This document shows positions 47,408-60,139 of a stretch of DNA of 64,000 bases, in pieces. The translations under genes and the position numbers were made by a program. Source of the stretch: Xestospongia bergquistia (taxonomy: Eukaryota; Porifera; Demospongiae; Haplosclerida; Petrosiidae); contig OZ014418.1 in the NCBI GenBank assembly GCA_963965975.1, positions 4,042,775 through 4,106,774 on the forward strand, given 5' to 3'. Each line of letters starts with the position of its first letter. Positions within the stretch are counted from its first letter, which is position 1. The notes beneath the pieces are model-generated. The model had not been told where the DNA came from. It ran no database searches and saw only the letters and a list, made by a program, of their open reading frames with translations.

Positions 47408-50400
47408 ATGAACTTAACTTATTTAACTAGGGTAGTTTCAAACATGGCAGGTTTTTTTCACAGGATCTTGTTGAAAAGGCTCAAGAGGCAATAAGAATGC
47501 GTCATTTACCTTGCCTACTCCATCATTAGCATCTCAAGGCCCTACTACTAGCTCTGTTGAGACTGAACTATGTATGTATACTATACATGCATACCGCGTA
47601 TGTCTAGTCACTTGCGTTCACAAAGACAAAAGCATAATCAGCTGGCATACCAGAAAAATATCAACTAATGTAAACTTTTGCCCCTATGTAGTTATTGCTA
47701 TCATAGTATAAGGAACATCTGCATGCAGGTATATAGGTTGATAAATGACCTTTCATGTATGCCTACCTATGTATGTATAGGTAATGCAGGGGATACCATA
47801 GTTCAACAAACATGTGATATTGCACTGAGCAATCTCCGAAGGGCCAGGGAAGCCCTCGCTGCTAGAGCTCGAGAATCAAGAAATGAAAGTTCTTTTAGCA
47901 GAGAATTTACCCGAGCATCACCTTTCTTAGGGACAGAAGAGAAGCTCTGTGAACCTACTGGACAAGCGACCGTGTAAACGTGCAGCAAGGACATGGACAG
48001 AAAAATTTGTTTGTTTAAGTCATTGTGCTCAAGATATCATACCAACTACTGATGCAGACAAAGATGCTTTGTTGGGAGCTGGGCTTGGGGAAAAGAAGAT
48101 TGTTGTTGAAAATGTTGACTGCTCAGGGGAAGAGTTTCGTGAGCTATTGCATGCAGCATTTCCAAATTTAAAAGATTCTGATGGCTTCATATTTGCAAAG
48201 TGGAAGTGTAATTCGCGGTTTTTAGAACCACTCTCATCAATGTGTTTAACCTCACCAAGAACTTTACAAGAAGAAATTGGTAACTCTAGAACATATATTA
48301 TTCCATTGGAGAGATTTAGACTTGACACTCTGCCATCTTCCACCTGGGGTAAGGCTTGCTGATTATTAATCTCAACATATTTATTTACAATACATGTACA
48401 TATAGCCTGTGGTGAAGTGCCTATCATGTGCTAAAGACATTCCTGTTACAGTCTTTTGTCATCATTTGTCATCATGTATAAAGTCAAGGTGAGATGTCTA
48501 CTATGCTTATGGTTTGAGTTGATTACATGTCATGTAGGAGAGGGCTAGAGGAAGATATGCAACAATCAAGTGATGAGGATTTTGACCCACCCCCACCAAC
48601 CTTTGTTCATCTTCCATATCCTTCCATGTTATCAAGTAATGTTGAGCTTCTTGACAAAAAGTCTGATCTGAAAATTGAAGAGACAGAAGGTCCAATTGTC
48701 AAACATGCACTTAAGCTAAGCATTAATGAATTTGATGAAGTTGGCAGGTAATGCTGCATATAGTTAGAGCTTTTACGCCTCTCTTGTCACTGTAGTTATT
48801 CAATGGAAGACATCATACAAAGGTTGTCCAGAAAAGTGGAGCAATAAGATGATTTTTTATTGGAAGTTGACAGAGAATGTGTACTTGCAGACTGTTTTAA
48901 AATTGTGAACAATTGCGGCTTTTCTCCCACTAAACCTATCAAAGTATGTACAAGTTGTATTTTCACATAAACAAGACTATCTTCGATAGGTTGTCTTCAA
49001 TGGAGAACAGGGTGAAGATGGTGGAGGACTGGGAAGAGAACTTTGGCGCCTTTTCTTATTATAGCTAAAGGAATATTACTTTGAGGGAGAAAAAAATAAA
49101 AAAGTAGTTCGATATGATATTTTTGGTCTTCAGGTATATAATGCGTGAAATCATTTGAATGATGTTGACAGTTTTAAACGTATAAAGTCTGTTGCTGCTA
49201 ATGATTTTCTCTCAACTCTATTGTAGACAAATGTTTTTTTACAAAATTGGCTCTTTGATGTCTGTATCTCTTAGTCAAGGAGGATAAGGCTATCCTTATA
49301 TCTTTAAAGGGGTTTATGATTACCTTTGTGGCAAGGAGCTTAACAAAATAACTATTGACTATAGTATTATACCTGATTATGACATCAAGCTATTAGTAAG
49401 CAAGGTAAATAAGTCATGATGACTATGTTATAGGTACTTCTAATTTAAGAGTGTATTCAGCTGAGATTTACTGAACTTGCCTAATTTTGTTGTGTATTTA
49501 CTTTATTTTATGTGTTAAAAAGAATCACAGTACTATTCCCACAATACAACTTTATAACTTGTTTATAACTTTCCTACTTATAAGCAGTTAGGGACACTTT
49601 TCCAATCTCTGTTATTTATAGACTTGTTAATTGTTGTCTTAGATGATAGATGCTGTCAGCAATGAGCAGATCCAAGTCCTATCAATGGATGCAATAAAAG
49701 TACTGTGGGTTTAATAAGAGTCCCACAACATTGACACTTGAAGATCGTTCTACCTTAGTGCATAGTATCACAATGTACTATACAATACTTCGATCAAAAG
49801 CCGAGCTTGATCAACTATTGAATGGACTTCAAACTCTTGGTGTGGCAGATAACAAAGTCTCACCCGATTAGTCTAGAACTCCTATTCACTGCTCCTTCAC
49901 ACCCTACTGAATTGACTCCAGGTATTGGTTGGATAGAAAAGTCAATAGTAGATGTAGTCTGTGGTAATGTGTTTGCTCTTTTATTTCTAATAGTGAGTAT
50001 CAAGTCACTGTTTCTAAACCGAGTTCACTACTCTGAGAATTCAAGTCATAGAAAGGAGAAAGAGAGTAAGCAAAGTAAGCATCCTATTTATTAAAAATAA
50101 ATATTCATTTACCAATAATGTCAATATTTTTTGGTGATGGGGTTGTCCTTGTGGTTTATAGCTCACTAAGTAATGACATGATTGAGTTACTTTCAGCCTC
50201 CATTGTCTTAGTGGTTTCTTTGATATCATTTCATTAGTCACTTTATGTGTACATTCACCAAGATTAGTTGTAAAGTTTGCATACACTGTTTATATACTTT
50301 CAATATCTTTCACATTCCTTACAGGTGGGAATAATCAAGTTTCTTTAAAGGACATTCTGAGATTTTTTACTGGTTCATCAGCTATTCCTCCACTCGGGTT

Positions 50401-50566
50401 TGATATAGATCCAACTCCGTCATTCAACCACAATGCAGTCTATCCAACAGCCTCTACATGTACTTTCACACTCATTCTACCTACACAATACTACAATGCC
50501 TATAATCAACTTAAACTCAAAATGGATCAGGCCTTTACTTGTCATGGTGGGTTTGGTGTAGTTTAA
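47408..50566 (+). pseudogene. HECT-type E3 ubiquitin ligase, copy B
   Basis: The sequence predicts a multi-exon protein. Exon 1 contains MAGFF and is frameshifted here relative to copy C. A basic exon reads GDTIVQQTCDIALSNLRRAR. A domain at 47,960-48,355 contains CSGEEFRELLHAAFPNLK, FLEPLSSMCLTSP and RTYIIPLERDL. An acidic linker (48,536-48,748) contains QQSSDEDFDPPPP. The HECT N-lobe follows with DFLLEVDRECVLADCF, VVFNGEQGEDGGGLGREL and GGSGYPYICKGVYDYLCGK. The C-lobe has LKDILRFFTGSSAIPPLGF and the active-site segment ASTCTFTLILP, with catalytic Cys codon at 50,459-50,461, ending GGFGVV. HECT enzymes take ubiquitin on that Cys and pass it to substrates. Stops at 48,845-48,847 (TAA) and 49,062-49,064 (TAG) and the exon 1 shift inactivate it. 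Confidence 0.8.
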
Positions 50567-50846
50567 TTAATGAGATACTCAATATGTTTATGCTCTTGAT
50601 TAAAATTATGTCAATCAATAGTTTATTTTTTGCTGATCAATCTTATCCTCATCATTTATATTATATTTATATTATGTTCAATTTATTTAATGCTTTTGGA
50701 TAGTATAGTGTCTCTAATATTGCTTGTATACACTTGATTAAATTTTTGGTGAAAACCTTTTTGTCAATCAATACTTTATTTTCACTCAATCTGTTTATGT
50801 TTTTGTAAGGGATCATCTCTTTAAAAAAAATTGTTTATGTAAATGT

Positions 50847-52796
50847 TCATGGAGGAGAGTGGAAACTTGAAATGAAGGCTCTTGCTAAGATGTAGTGTTC
50901 TACACTGAATTTTGTGTCTAGGTACTGTTGAAGTTCTTCTGTTAACAAGATTCTTTGATGTTCAGTTAAGAAATTAGATGGAAGGTCAGGCACAATTGTA
51001 GTATTACTATCATCATCACTACTCACGGGTCCACTCCAGTCAATCCCATAATCACAGTCCTGCAAATAAAAGGACCTGATAACTAATATTGTCATTTCTT
51101 TCTAAACAGTCCTCACAACAGTATACTAATCTAACTACACATGATCTAATGTTATAGATTTAAAACCCTTTGCTGGGTGTAGTCAAATGGAGAAGAGGAC
51201 AAATTGAGCATTAACTGAACAATTGGTAATCTACATATAAGCTAATACAAAAAGCAAGGTTTATTATAGAATTTATGTTTTAAAGGGGGGTTGATCAAAA
51301 GTAGCAAAGTGTGCAAACTACACCAACTAAAATTCTAGGCAGGGACTGGGGGAATCCTTTCTAGGAACATTTTGGAAATTTAGGTCCTCACTTGTTTTTG
51401 TGGCTTTTGGGATTAAAGAAAGTTATAACTAATGATCATATCAAGGACACATGTACTTGTTCTAAGTGATGTCATAATAACTAATAGTTAATATTATTCT
51501 TTGTAAATTACATGACACATATTGTATAACATGACATCAATTACAAAATATACATACTTCAGTAATTCCAGTAACTCCCAGTACTGCCCTGCTAGTTGGT
51601 GTTTCTGTCCTAGCTTGAGCCATTCCAAGAATCCATAGCTGATGTGGTGTTCGGTTGTGTGCTATATGGAGAGGATGATTACACCATGCCTCACGAAACA
51701 TGTCCACTTGACATTGAATAATTGGTAGATAAACAAAGTGAAGGGCACATACATCAACTTCACTAGCTGGATCTAATAAATCCACTTCTTCCAGTGAATA
51801 GAATAGGAAGTAATAGAAACTAATGCAGCCTTGAAAAGATCTCTCCATAAACGTTCTATTCTTTGGTTGTGGACACTTCTACCACAGATAAAACTTACTC
51901 TCTCTGGACACCTCTCATAATGTTTGAGCATGAACCGTCCAACTAGAACATTTTCTCCTCCATAGTCCGAACGTACACGAGATGGTAATCCATAACACTC
52001 ACGATCGACAGCTTGCAGAAATGCATTAAAACAGTCACAGCTTTGTTATTAGAGGCTACTTTTAAGTAAACTGGAACTCGGCTATATCCATCTATAGTTT
52101 CTATACCTCCATGTATTACTAATCTCCACCTTATAAGTTTATGATATCCATCAATGTGCCACAAAGCATTTGGGCTTGCAACATTATATTGTCAACGATG
52201 AAGAGTTCTCGGTAGCCTAGTTTCAAGTCCCAAGGGGTCAACATGCTGAATTGACTCTCTTACTCTTTCTCTTTGTAATACCACACCATTAACTTTAAGC
52301 AGGGTATGTATTGATCGTATGCCACAAGCAGGTAAGCGTGTCACAATCTCCTTAACTAGGTCTAAATCTTCATTAGTTATTTCAGTGAATCGATTTAATT
52401 CTATCCCAACTTTTTTAGTCTTCTTTAAATTGTACGTGTAGAGCAACCAATCAGTACTGCTATCTCAGTTTCTTTAAATCCATTTTCAACCAAGAATCTA
52501 ACTTGATCCTTGTATATGTCTAAAGGTGGTCGACCACGACCTCTCACACCCGAAGTAATCACCTCCATTTCATAGTCAGTATTTAATTGCACAATCAGTT
52601 GTTGGACTGCTCTAGTCACAGGAATGAAGTCCTGGCGATTAGGAACCAGCAGTTCCAGCTGTACACATGCTTCCAATAAATGATTAGCTCCCTCAATAAA
52701 AGCCTCCTTGGTTTCTATGGAACTTGAGGGATAGATTCGCTTAATCATCTTTATTCTTTCTTCAAGTTTGTCAATGTTCTCAATCCAACCGTCCAT
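50847..52796 (-). pseudogene. DDE integrase-type transposase, copy B
   Basis: This is convergent with HECT copy B. It starts [16 protein letters not shown] and reads through [32 protein letters not shown], then in other frames [39 protein letters not shown] (shifted DYGGEN), the [12 protein letters not shown] region (frameshifted near 51,880) and [18 protein letters not shown]. Exon 2 (51,059-50,847) is open and identical in protein to that of copy C ([19 protein letters not shown] through SSFHSPP). At least three frameshifts break exon 1. It keeps the GRGRP and GRS residues that copy C has lost, so it is useful for reconstructing ancestry by alignment. Confidence 0.8.
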
Positions 52797-53000
52797 CTTT
52801 ATGAAGCACAGATATGAATTCTTAATTCTCTGTTAACGGTAGATTTTGTTATAATTAAAGAGGTGATTATCGTCGCTCAATGAACTGGAGAAGGTGTAGA
52901 ATGTTAAGCTGAACGGTTACATGCAGTAATCTTTTCTTTATAGTTTTGTCAATCTCTTTTAAGACAACTTCTGTATTTGCATGCTTTCTTCTTTCAAGAA

Positions 53001-54547
53001 GCCCCATAGAAATTATTTTTCTATCTTAGTTAGGTGAATATTAAGTATATTAAGTGTAATAATATATTATTATATAAGTATATGACATTTACTCTCTCTC
53101 TATCTTAGGGATATCAATTCCTTCTATAATATTCATGGTAATGTTGCACGTCTTCAATAAATCAGAGAATTTCTCTTTTGTGAATGAGTTTAACATATTA
53201 TATGTACCTTTTAGTTTGGAAATGGCTCAATCAATTCTTCAGTAAGTATTACAATGACACAGTTATCATGTCATGTGATAGTCATGAAGTGTCATGTGAT
53301 ACTCGCATGATCAAAGTGATAGTATCACTTTTATCATACATGTAGCTCAAGCTACATTGAATGATCAACCTTCACCTGATGTGATCTAGGAAATATATCA
53401 GTTTCTATTACTATGTTAACTATAAAATTTAGATTTAGGCTAGTAACATTCCTTCTTAGTAAAACTTGTTTATACCTTCTTTCCCTCTCTCTCTAGATCT
53501 AGAATGGAGAACTAGAGAGACAAGCAAACATAATTGGATACTTACAACAATAATACTAATTTAGGATGAAGAATAATCAAACTTTCAAGTAAGAACAATA
53601 TATTCAATATTTAATAATGAATGCACTATTTCAGTTATTTCTGCGTTCCTGTCCTACTAATTTTATATGTCAACAATAATATATATATATATAAAATACA
53701 TAATATTGTTCATCAGTGTCTTATTTTACTATTATGTATTTGACATTTGTTAAGTCACTAAAGTAATCAAGTACACTGATGAAATATATGAAAGGACATT
53801 ACCCCTCTACCAAAGACTTTTGAACTGATGAAATGTAATTGAATTATATGAAACCACTAACATCTATATCATAAAGTCTATTCACTTCTCATGGGACAAA
53901 GGCAACTGTTAAAGACAGTTGTATCTCTTATCAATCTTGTCTGAACATTAATTTTTGAGATGTTAATTTCTTTAATTCAATGTCATAACATTAAAACAAA
54001 ATGACTAGTTAATTGTTTTTCTTGTTAGCTAATAACATATCCACTTACTTGTCTAGCTATATGATCCGTATGTTTTTGTCCTACTGATGTTATGTTACAA
54101 CCACTAAACTAAAAAATTCACAATACAAAATGTACAAACTCCTTATAAACAATAATTTATATAAAATTTTACAAATTAACAGTTCAATGGGTTTGAATCA
54201 ATCATTAAGTGACATATTAATATTTGCCATAGGAAACATTCTGGCATCACACCCACTCAATATTAGCCTGGTAACTACTGTTAGTGTATGCACTTAATTT
54301 TTTTGGAAAATAGTATAATTTTATAATCTTCTGTTTATGAGTACATAACAACCTTTGACTACAGAGTTAATAGCAAAACTACGGCCAAATTTATTGGTCA
54401 ACTGAATATAAGGCATATGTCTATTCAATATACAATAATTTTAACAGGTAGTCAATATTTTCATTGATGGAAGAGCATAGGTCTCTTCATTGAAAACCCT
54501 GATTATATCATCACCAGCAAAAATCAGCTAGTATTTATGTTTCGATA
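53001..54547. other. Loop of the giant inverted repeat
   Basis: About 1.5 kb is not shared between the arms. It is AT-rich with no supportable gene. It contains a TA run near 53,680-53,695 and a short hairpin TCTCTCTAG..CTAGAGAGA near 53,490-53,520. If the arms came from two insertions facing each other, this is the original host DNA between them. Confidence 0.5.
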
Positions 54548-54763
54548 TAGAAAGAAAAAGAAAGTATGCAAATACAGAAGTTGTCTTAAAAAGATTGCCA
54601 AAAGTATAAAGAAAACATTACTACATCTAACTGTACACTTCTCTTTCAGCTGGACATTCTAAAGATAAAAGATAAAAACGAGCTTCTCCAGTTCGTTATA
54701 TTATATGTGCGACGATAATCACGTTAACAGATAATTAAGAATTCATATCCGTGCTTCATAAAG

Positions 54764-56691
54764 ATGGACGGTTGGATTGAGAGCATGGACAAACTTGAAG
54801 AAAGAATAAAGATGATTAAGAGAATCTATCCCTCGAGTCTTATAGAAACCAAAGAGGCTCTTAGTGAGGGAGCTGACTGTTTATTGGAAGCATGTGTACA
54901 GCTGGAACTGCTGGTTCCTAATCGCCAGGACTTCATTCCTGTGACTAGAGCAGTCCAACAACTGATTGTGCAATTAAATACTGACTATGAAAAGGAGGTG
55001 ATTACTTCGGGTGTGAGACGACCTTTAGACATATGCGAGGATCAAGTTAGATTCTTGGTTGAAAATGGATTTAAAGAAACTGAGATCACAGCACTGATCA
55101 GTTGCTCTACACATACAATTCAAATAAAATTAAAGGAGTTTGGAATTAAATTCAATCGATTCAATGACATAACTAATGAAGATTTAGATGACTTAGTTAA
55201 GGAGATTGTAACAAACTTACCTGCTTGTGGCATACGATCAATACAGACCCTGCTTAAAGTTAATGGTGTGATATTACAAAGAGAAAGAATAAGAGAGTCA
55301 ATTCATCGTGTTGACCCCTTGGGACTAGAAACTAGGCTAAGTAGAACTCTTCATCGTCGACAATATAATGTTGCAAGCCCAAATGCTTTGTGGCACATTG
55401 ATGGATATCATAAACTTATAAGGTGGAGATTAGTAACACATGAAGGTATAGATGGATATAGCCGAGTTCCAGTTTACTTAAAAGTAGCCTCTAATAACAA
55501 AGCTGTGACTGTTTTTAATGCATTTCTGCAAACCGTCGAGTGTTATGGATTACCATCTCATGTACGTTCAGACTATGGAGGAGAAAATGTTCTAGTTGGA
55601 TGGTTCATGCTTGAACATTCTGAGAGAGGTCCAGAGAGAGGAAGTTTTATCTGTGTCCACAACCAAAGAATAGAACGTTTATGGAGAGATCTTTTTCAAG
55701 GCTGCATTAGTTTCTATTATTTCCTATTCTATTCACTTGAAGAAGTGGGTCTATTAGATCCAGCTAGTAAAGTTGATATATGTGCACTACACTTTGTTTA
55801 TCTACCAATTATTCAATGTCAAGTGGAGATGTTTCGTGAGGCATGGTGTAATCATCCTCTCCATATAACACACAACCGAACACCACATCAGCTATGGATT
55901 CTTGGAATGGCTCGAGCTAGGACAGAAACACCAACTAGCAGGGCAGTACTGGGAGTTACTGGAATTACTGAAGTATGTATATTTTGTAATTGATGTCATG
56001 TTATACAATATGTGTCATGTAATTTACAAAGCATAATATTAACTATTAGTCATTATGACATCACTTAGAACAAGTATGTGTGTCCTTGATATAATCATTA
56101 GTTATAACTTCCTTCAATCCCAAAAGCTACAAAAACAAGTGAGGACCTAAATTTCCAAAATGTTCCTGGAAAGGATTCCCCCAGTCCCTGCCTAGAATTT
56201 TAGTTGGTGTAGTTTGCACACTTTGCTACTTTTGATCAACCTCCCCCCTCCCCTTCAAAACATAAATTCTATAATAAACCTTGCTTTTTGTATTAGCTTA
56301 TATGTAGATTACCAATTGTTCAGTTAATGCTCAATTTGTCCTCTTCTCCATTTGACTACACCCAGCAAAGGGTTTTAAATCTATAACATTAGATCATGTG
56401 TAGTTAGATTAGTATACTGTTGTGAGGACTGTTTAGAAAGAAATGACAATATTAGTTATCAGGTCCTTTTATTTGCAGGACTGTGATTATGGGATTGACT
56501 GGAGTGGACCCGTGAGTAGTGATGATGATAGTAATACTACAATTGTGCCTGACCTTCCATCTAATTTCTTAACTGAACATCAAAGAATCTTGTTAACAGA
56601 AGAACTTCAACAGTACCTAGACACAAAATTCAGTGTAGAACACTACATCTTAGCAAGAGCCTTCATTTCAAGTTTCCACTCTCCTCCATGA
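54764..56691 (+). CDS. DDE integrase-type transposase, intact two-exon copy C
   Basis: Exon 1 is 54,764-55,972 and exon 2 is 56,479-56,691, joined in phase (ITE + DCDYGIDW) across a 506-bp intron (GTATGT..TTTGCAG), giving about 473 residues. Residues 1-80 are helical. Residues 92-130 ([20 protein letters not shown]) look like a helix-turn-helix. The rve-type catalytic core has D213 in [10 protein letters not shown]270 in VRSDYGGEN and E304 in [11 protein letters not shown]. The C-terminus contains DYGIDWSGP. Such enzymes cut and join transposon DNA in the nucleus. Similar genes are widespread in fish and invertebrates; the name IS3EU may apply, but I cannot confirm it. Compared with its sister copies it lacks GRS before VHNQ and GRGRP near residue 85, so the D-to-E gap is three residues shorter and activity is uncertain. 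Confidence 0.85.
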
Positions 56692-56966
56692 ACATTTACA
56701 TAAACAATTTTTTTTAAAGAGATGATCCCTTACAAAAACATAAACAGATTGAGTGAAAATAAAGTATTGATTGACAAAAAGGTTTTCACCAAAAATTTAA
56801 TCAAGTGTATACAAGCAATATTAGAGACACTATACTATCCAAAAGCATTAAATAAATTGAACATAAAATTAATATAATATAAATGATAAGATTGATCAGG
56901 CAAAAGATAAACTATTGATTGACATAATTTTAATCAAGAGCATTAACATATTGAGTATCTCATTAA

Positions 56967-59900
56967 TTAAACTACACTAAACCCACCATGACAAGTAAAG
57001 GCCTGATCCATTTCGAGTTTAAATTGATTATAGTCATTGTAGTATTGTGTAGGTAGAATGAGTGTGAAAGTACATGTAGAGGCTGTTGGATAGACTGCAT
57101 TGTGGTTGAATGACGGAGTTGGATCTATATCAAACCCGAGTAGAGGAATAGCTGATTAACCAGTAAAAAAAAAACCTGAATGTCCTTTAAGGAAACTTGA
57201 TTATTCCCACCTGTAAGGAATGTGAAAGTATATTGAAAGTATATAAACAGTGTATGCAAATTTTAAAACTAATCTTAGTCAATATATACATAAAGTAACT
57301 AATGAATGATATCAAAGAAACCACTAAGACAATGAAGGCTAATAACTCAATTATGTACTTACTTAGTGAGATATAAACCACAAGGACAGCCCCATGCATT
57401 GACATTATTGGTAATTGAATACAATACAAGGTTGTCTTTATTTAGGATTACTGAACTATTTATTTACTTTTGCAATCCTCTAAATAGTCACCAAAAAATA
57501 TGTACGTTGCCATTTCTTCCTTCTTTCTATAACTTGAATTCTCAGAGTAGCGAACTCGGTTTTGAAACATAGACTTAATACTCACTATTAGGAATAGGAA
57601 AACAAACACACTACCACAGACTACATGTACTATTGACTTTTCTATCCCACCAATACCTGGAGTCAATTCAGTAGGGTGTGAAGAAGCCGTTAAGAGGGGT
57701 TCTAGACTATTTGGGTGAGACTTCATGGCATCTGCCACAGCAAGAGTTTGAAGTCCATTCAATAGTTGATCAAGCTCAGCTTTTGATTGTAGTATTGTAT
57801 AGTACATTGTGATACTATGTACTAAAGTAAAACGATCTTCAAGTGTCAATGTTGTGGGACTCTTGTTGAACCCACAGTGGGACAGTACTTCTATCGCATC
57901 CATTGATAGGACTTGGATCTGCTCATTGCTGACAGTATCTATCATCTAAGACAACAATTAACAAGTCCATTGATAACAGAAACAGGAAAAGTTGTCCCTA
58001 ACTACTTATAGCTAGGAAATTATAAACCAATTATAAAGTTTCATGGTGGGAACAGTACTGTGATTCTTTTTAACACATAAAATAAAGTAACTACACAACT
58101 GAATTAGATTAGTTCAGTAAGTCTCAGCTCTTAAGTTAGAAGTAACTATGTTGTCATCATGACTTGTTTACCTTGCTTACTAATAGCTTGATGCCATAAT
58201 CAGGTATAATAGTGTAGTCAATAGTGATTTCGTTAAGCTCTTTGCCACAAAGATAATCATAAACCCCTTTACAGATATAAGGATAGCCTGATCCTCCTTG
58301 ATTAAGAGATACAGAGATCAAACAGCCAATTTTGTAAAAAACATTTGTCTATAATGGAGTTGAGAGAAATCATTAGTAGCAAGACTTCATATATTTAAAA
58401 CTGTCAACATCATTCAAATAATTTTACACATTATATACCTGATGACCAAAAATGTCGCGTCGAACTACTTTTTTTTTCTTCTCCCTCAAAGTAATATTCC
58501 TTTAGCTGTAATGAGAAAAGTTGCCAGAGTTCTCTTCCCAGGCCTCCATCATCTTCACCCTGTTCTCCTTTGAAGACAACCCATCAAAGAAAAGTCCTGT
58601 TTATGTGAAAATACAACTTGTGCATACTTTGATAAGTTTAGTGGGAGAAAAGTCACAATTGTTGACAATTTTAAAACAGTCTGCAAGTACAAATTCTCTG
58701 TCAACTTCCAATAAAAATTCATCATAATGCTCCACTTTTCTGGACAACCTTTGTATGAATTCTTCCATTGAATGACTACAGAGACAAGAGAGGTGTAAAA
58801 GCATTAACTATGCAACATTACCTGCCAACTTCATCACATTCTCTAATGCTTTGCTCGAGCACATGTGTAACAATTGCATCTTCTGCCTCTTCAATTTCTA
58901 GATCAGACACTTCATTATAAAGCTCAACACTACTTGATGACATGGAAGGATGTGGAGGATGAACAAAGGTTGGTGGGGGTAGGTCAAAATCCTCATCGCT
59001 TGATTGTTGCATATCCTCCTCTAGCCCTCTTCTACAATAACACATAATCAACTCAAGCCATAAGTATAGCAGACATGTCACCTTGACTTTATACATGATG
59101 ACAAAACACCGTAACAGGAATGTCTTTAGCACATGATAGGCACTTCTCCACAGGCTATATGTACATGTATGACAAATATGCTCAGACTAATAGCCTTACC
59201 CCAGGTGGAAGATGGCACGGTGTCAAGTCTAAATCTCTCTCCAATGGAATAATGTATGTTCTAGAGTTACCAATTCTTTCTTGTAAGGTTTTTGGTGAGG
59301 TTAAGCACATAGATGAAAGTGGTTCTAAAAACCGTGAATTACACTTGCACTTTGCAAATATGAAGCCATCAGAATCTTTTAATTTTGGAAATGCTCCATG
59401 CAATAACTCACGAAACTGTTCCCCTGAGCAGTCAAAATCTTCAACAACAATCTTCTTTTCCCCAAGCCCAGCTTCCAACAAAGCATCTTTCTCTGTATCA
59501 GTAGTTGGTATGATATCTTAAGCACAACGACTTAAACAAACAAATTTGTGTGTCCATGTTGTCGCTGCACGTTTACATGGTCGCTTGTCCAGTAGGTTCA
59601 CAGAATGTCTCTTCTGTCCTAAAAAAGATGATGTTCAAGTAAATTCTCTGCTAAAAGAACTTGAGCAGTGAGGGCTTCCCTGGCCCTTCGGAGATTGTTC
59701 AGTGCAAAATCACATGTCTGTTGAACTATGGTATCCCCTGCATTATCTATATATACATAGATAGATATACATTAAAGGTCATTTATCAACCTATATAACT
59801 GCATCCAAATGTCTCCTAGACTATGATACCAACAACTGGGCAAAAGTTGGAATAAGTTGTCGTTTTTCTGGTATGCCAGCTGATCTGTGCACATGATCAT

Positions 59901-60133
59901 GTTTTTGTCTTTGAATGCAAGTGACTAGATACATGCGGTATGCATTTACAGTACACAAACACACACGATTTAGTCTCACCAGAGCTAGTGGTAGGGTCTT
60001 GAGATGCTGATGATAGTGTAGGCAACGGAATTGACGCAAGAATTCTTATTGCCTCTTGGGCCTTTTCAACAAGATCCTGTGAAAAAACCCCTGCCATGTT
60101 GGAAACTGCCCTAGTGAAATTAATCAACTTCAT
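56967..60133 (-). pseudogene. HECT-type E3 ubiquitin ligase, copy C
   Basis: This is the mirror copy of HECT B, convergent with integrase C. Exon 1 (60,097-59,980 from MAG) reads MAGVFSQDLVEKAQEAIR and is in frame. Then come TIVQQTCDFALNNLRRAR, CSGEQFRELLHGAFPKLK with RTYIIPLERDLDLTPC, the acidic linker QQSSDEDFDLPPP, EFLLEVDREFVLADCF, VVFKGEQGEDDGGLGREL, GGSGYPYICKGVYDYLCGK and IDTVSNEQIQVLSMDAIEVL. The C-lobe has the catalytic ASTCTF and ends GGFSVV. A TAA at 59,518-59,520 replaces the CAA of copy B, and the FFTG motif is shifted by an expanded T run (opposite-strand A run near 57,165-57,176). Where copy B has stops, this copy has sense codons. Confidence 0.8.
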
Positions 60134-60139
60134 TGGTTA

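Larger units (their letters stand above)
44480..53000. repeat. Left arm of giant inverted repeat
   Basis: This arm matches the reverse complement of 54,548-63,400 through all its parts: 180-bp repeat sequence, HECT 3' fragment, integrase remnant, long HECT gene and second integrase. Anchor pairs include 46,372-46,690 with 60,830-61,125, 51,340 with 56,185, and 52,940-53,000 with 54,548-54,610. Anchors have midpoints near 53.76-53.93 kb. The arms differ by substitutions and indels, and the left arm lacks about 400 bp present at 61,150-61,560, so this is not a simple assembly mirror. Confidence 0.85.
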
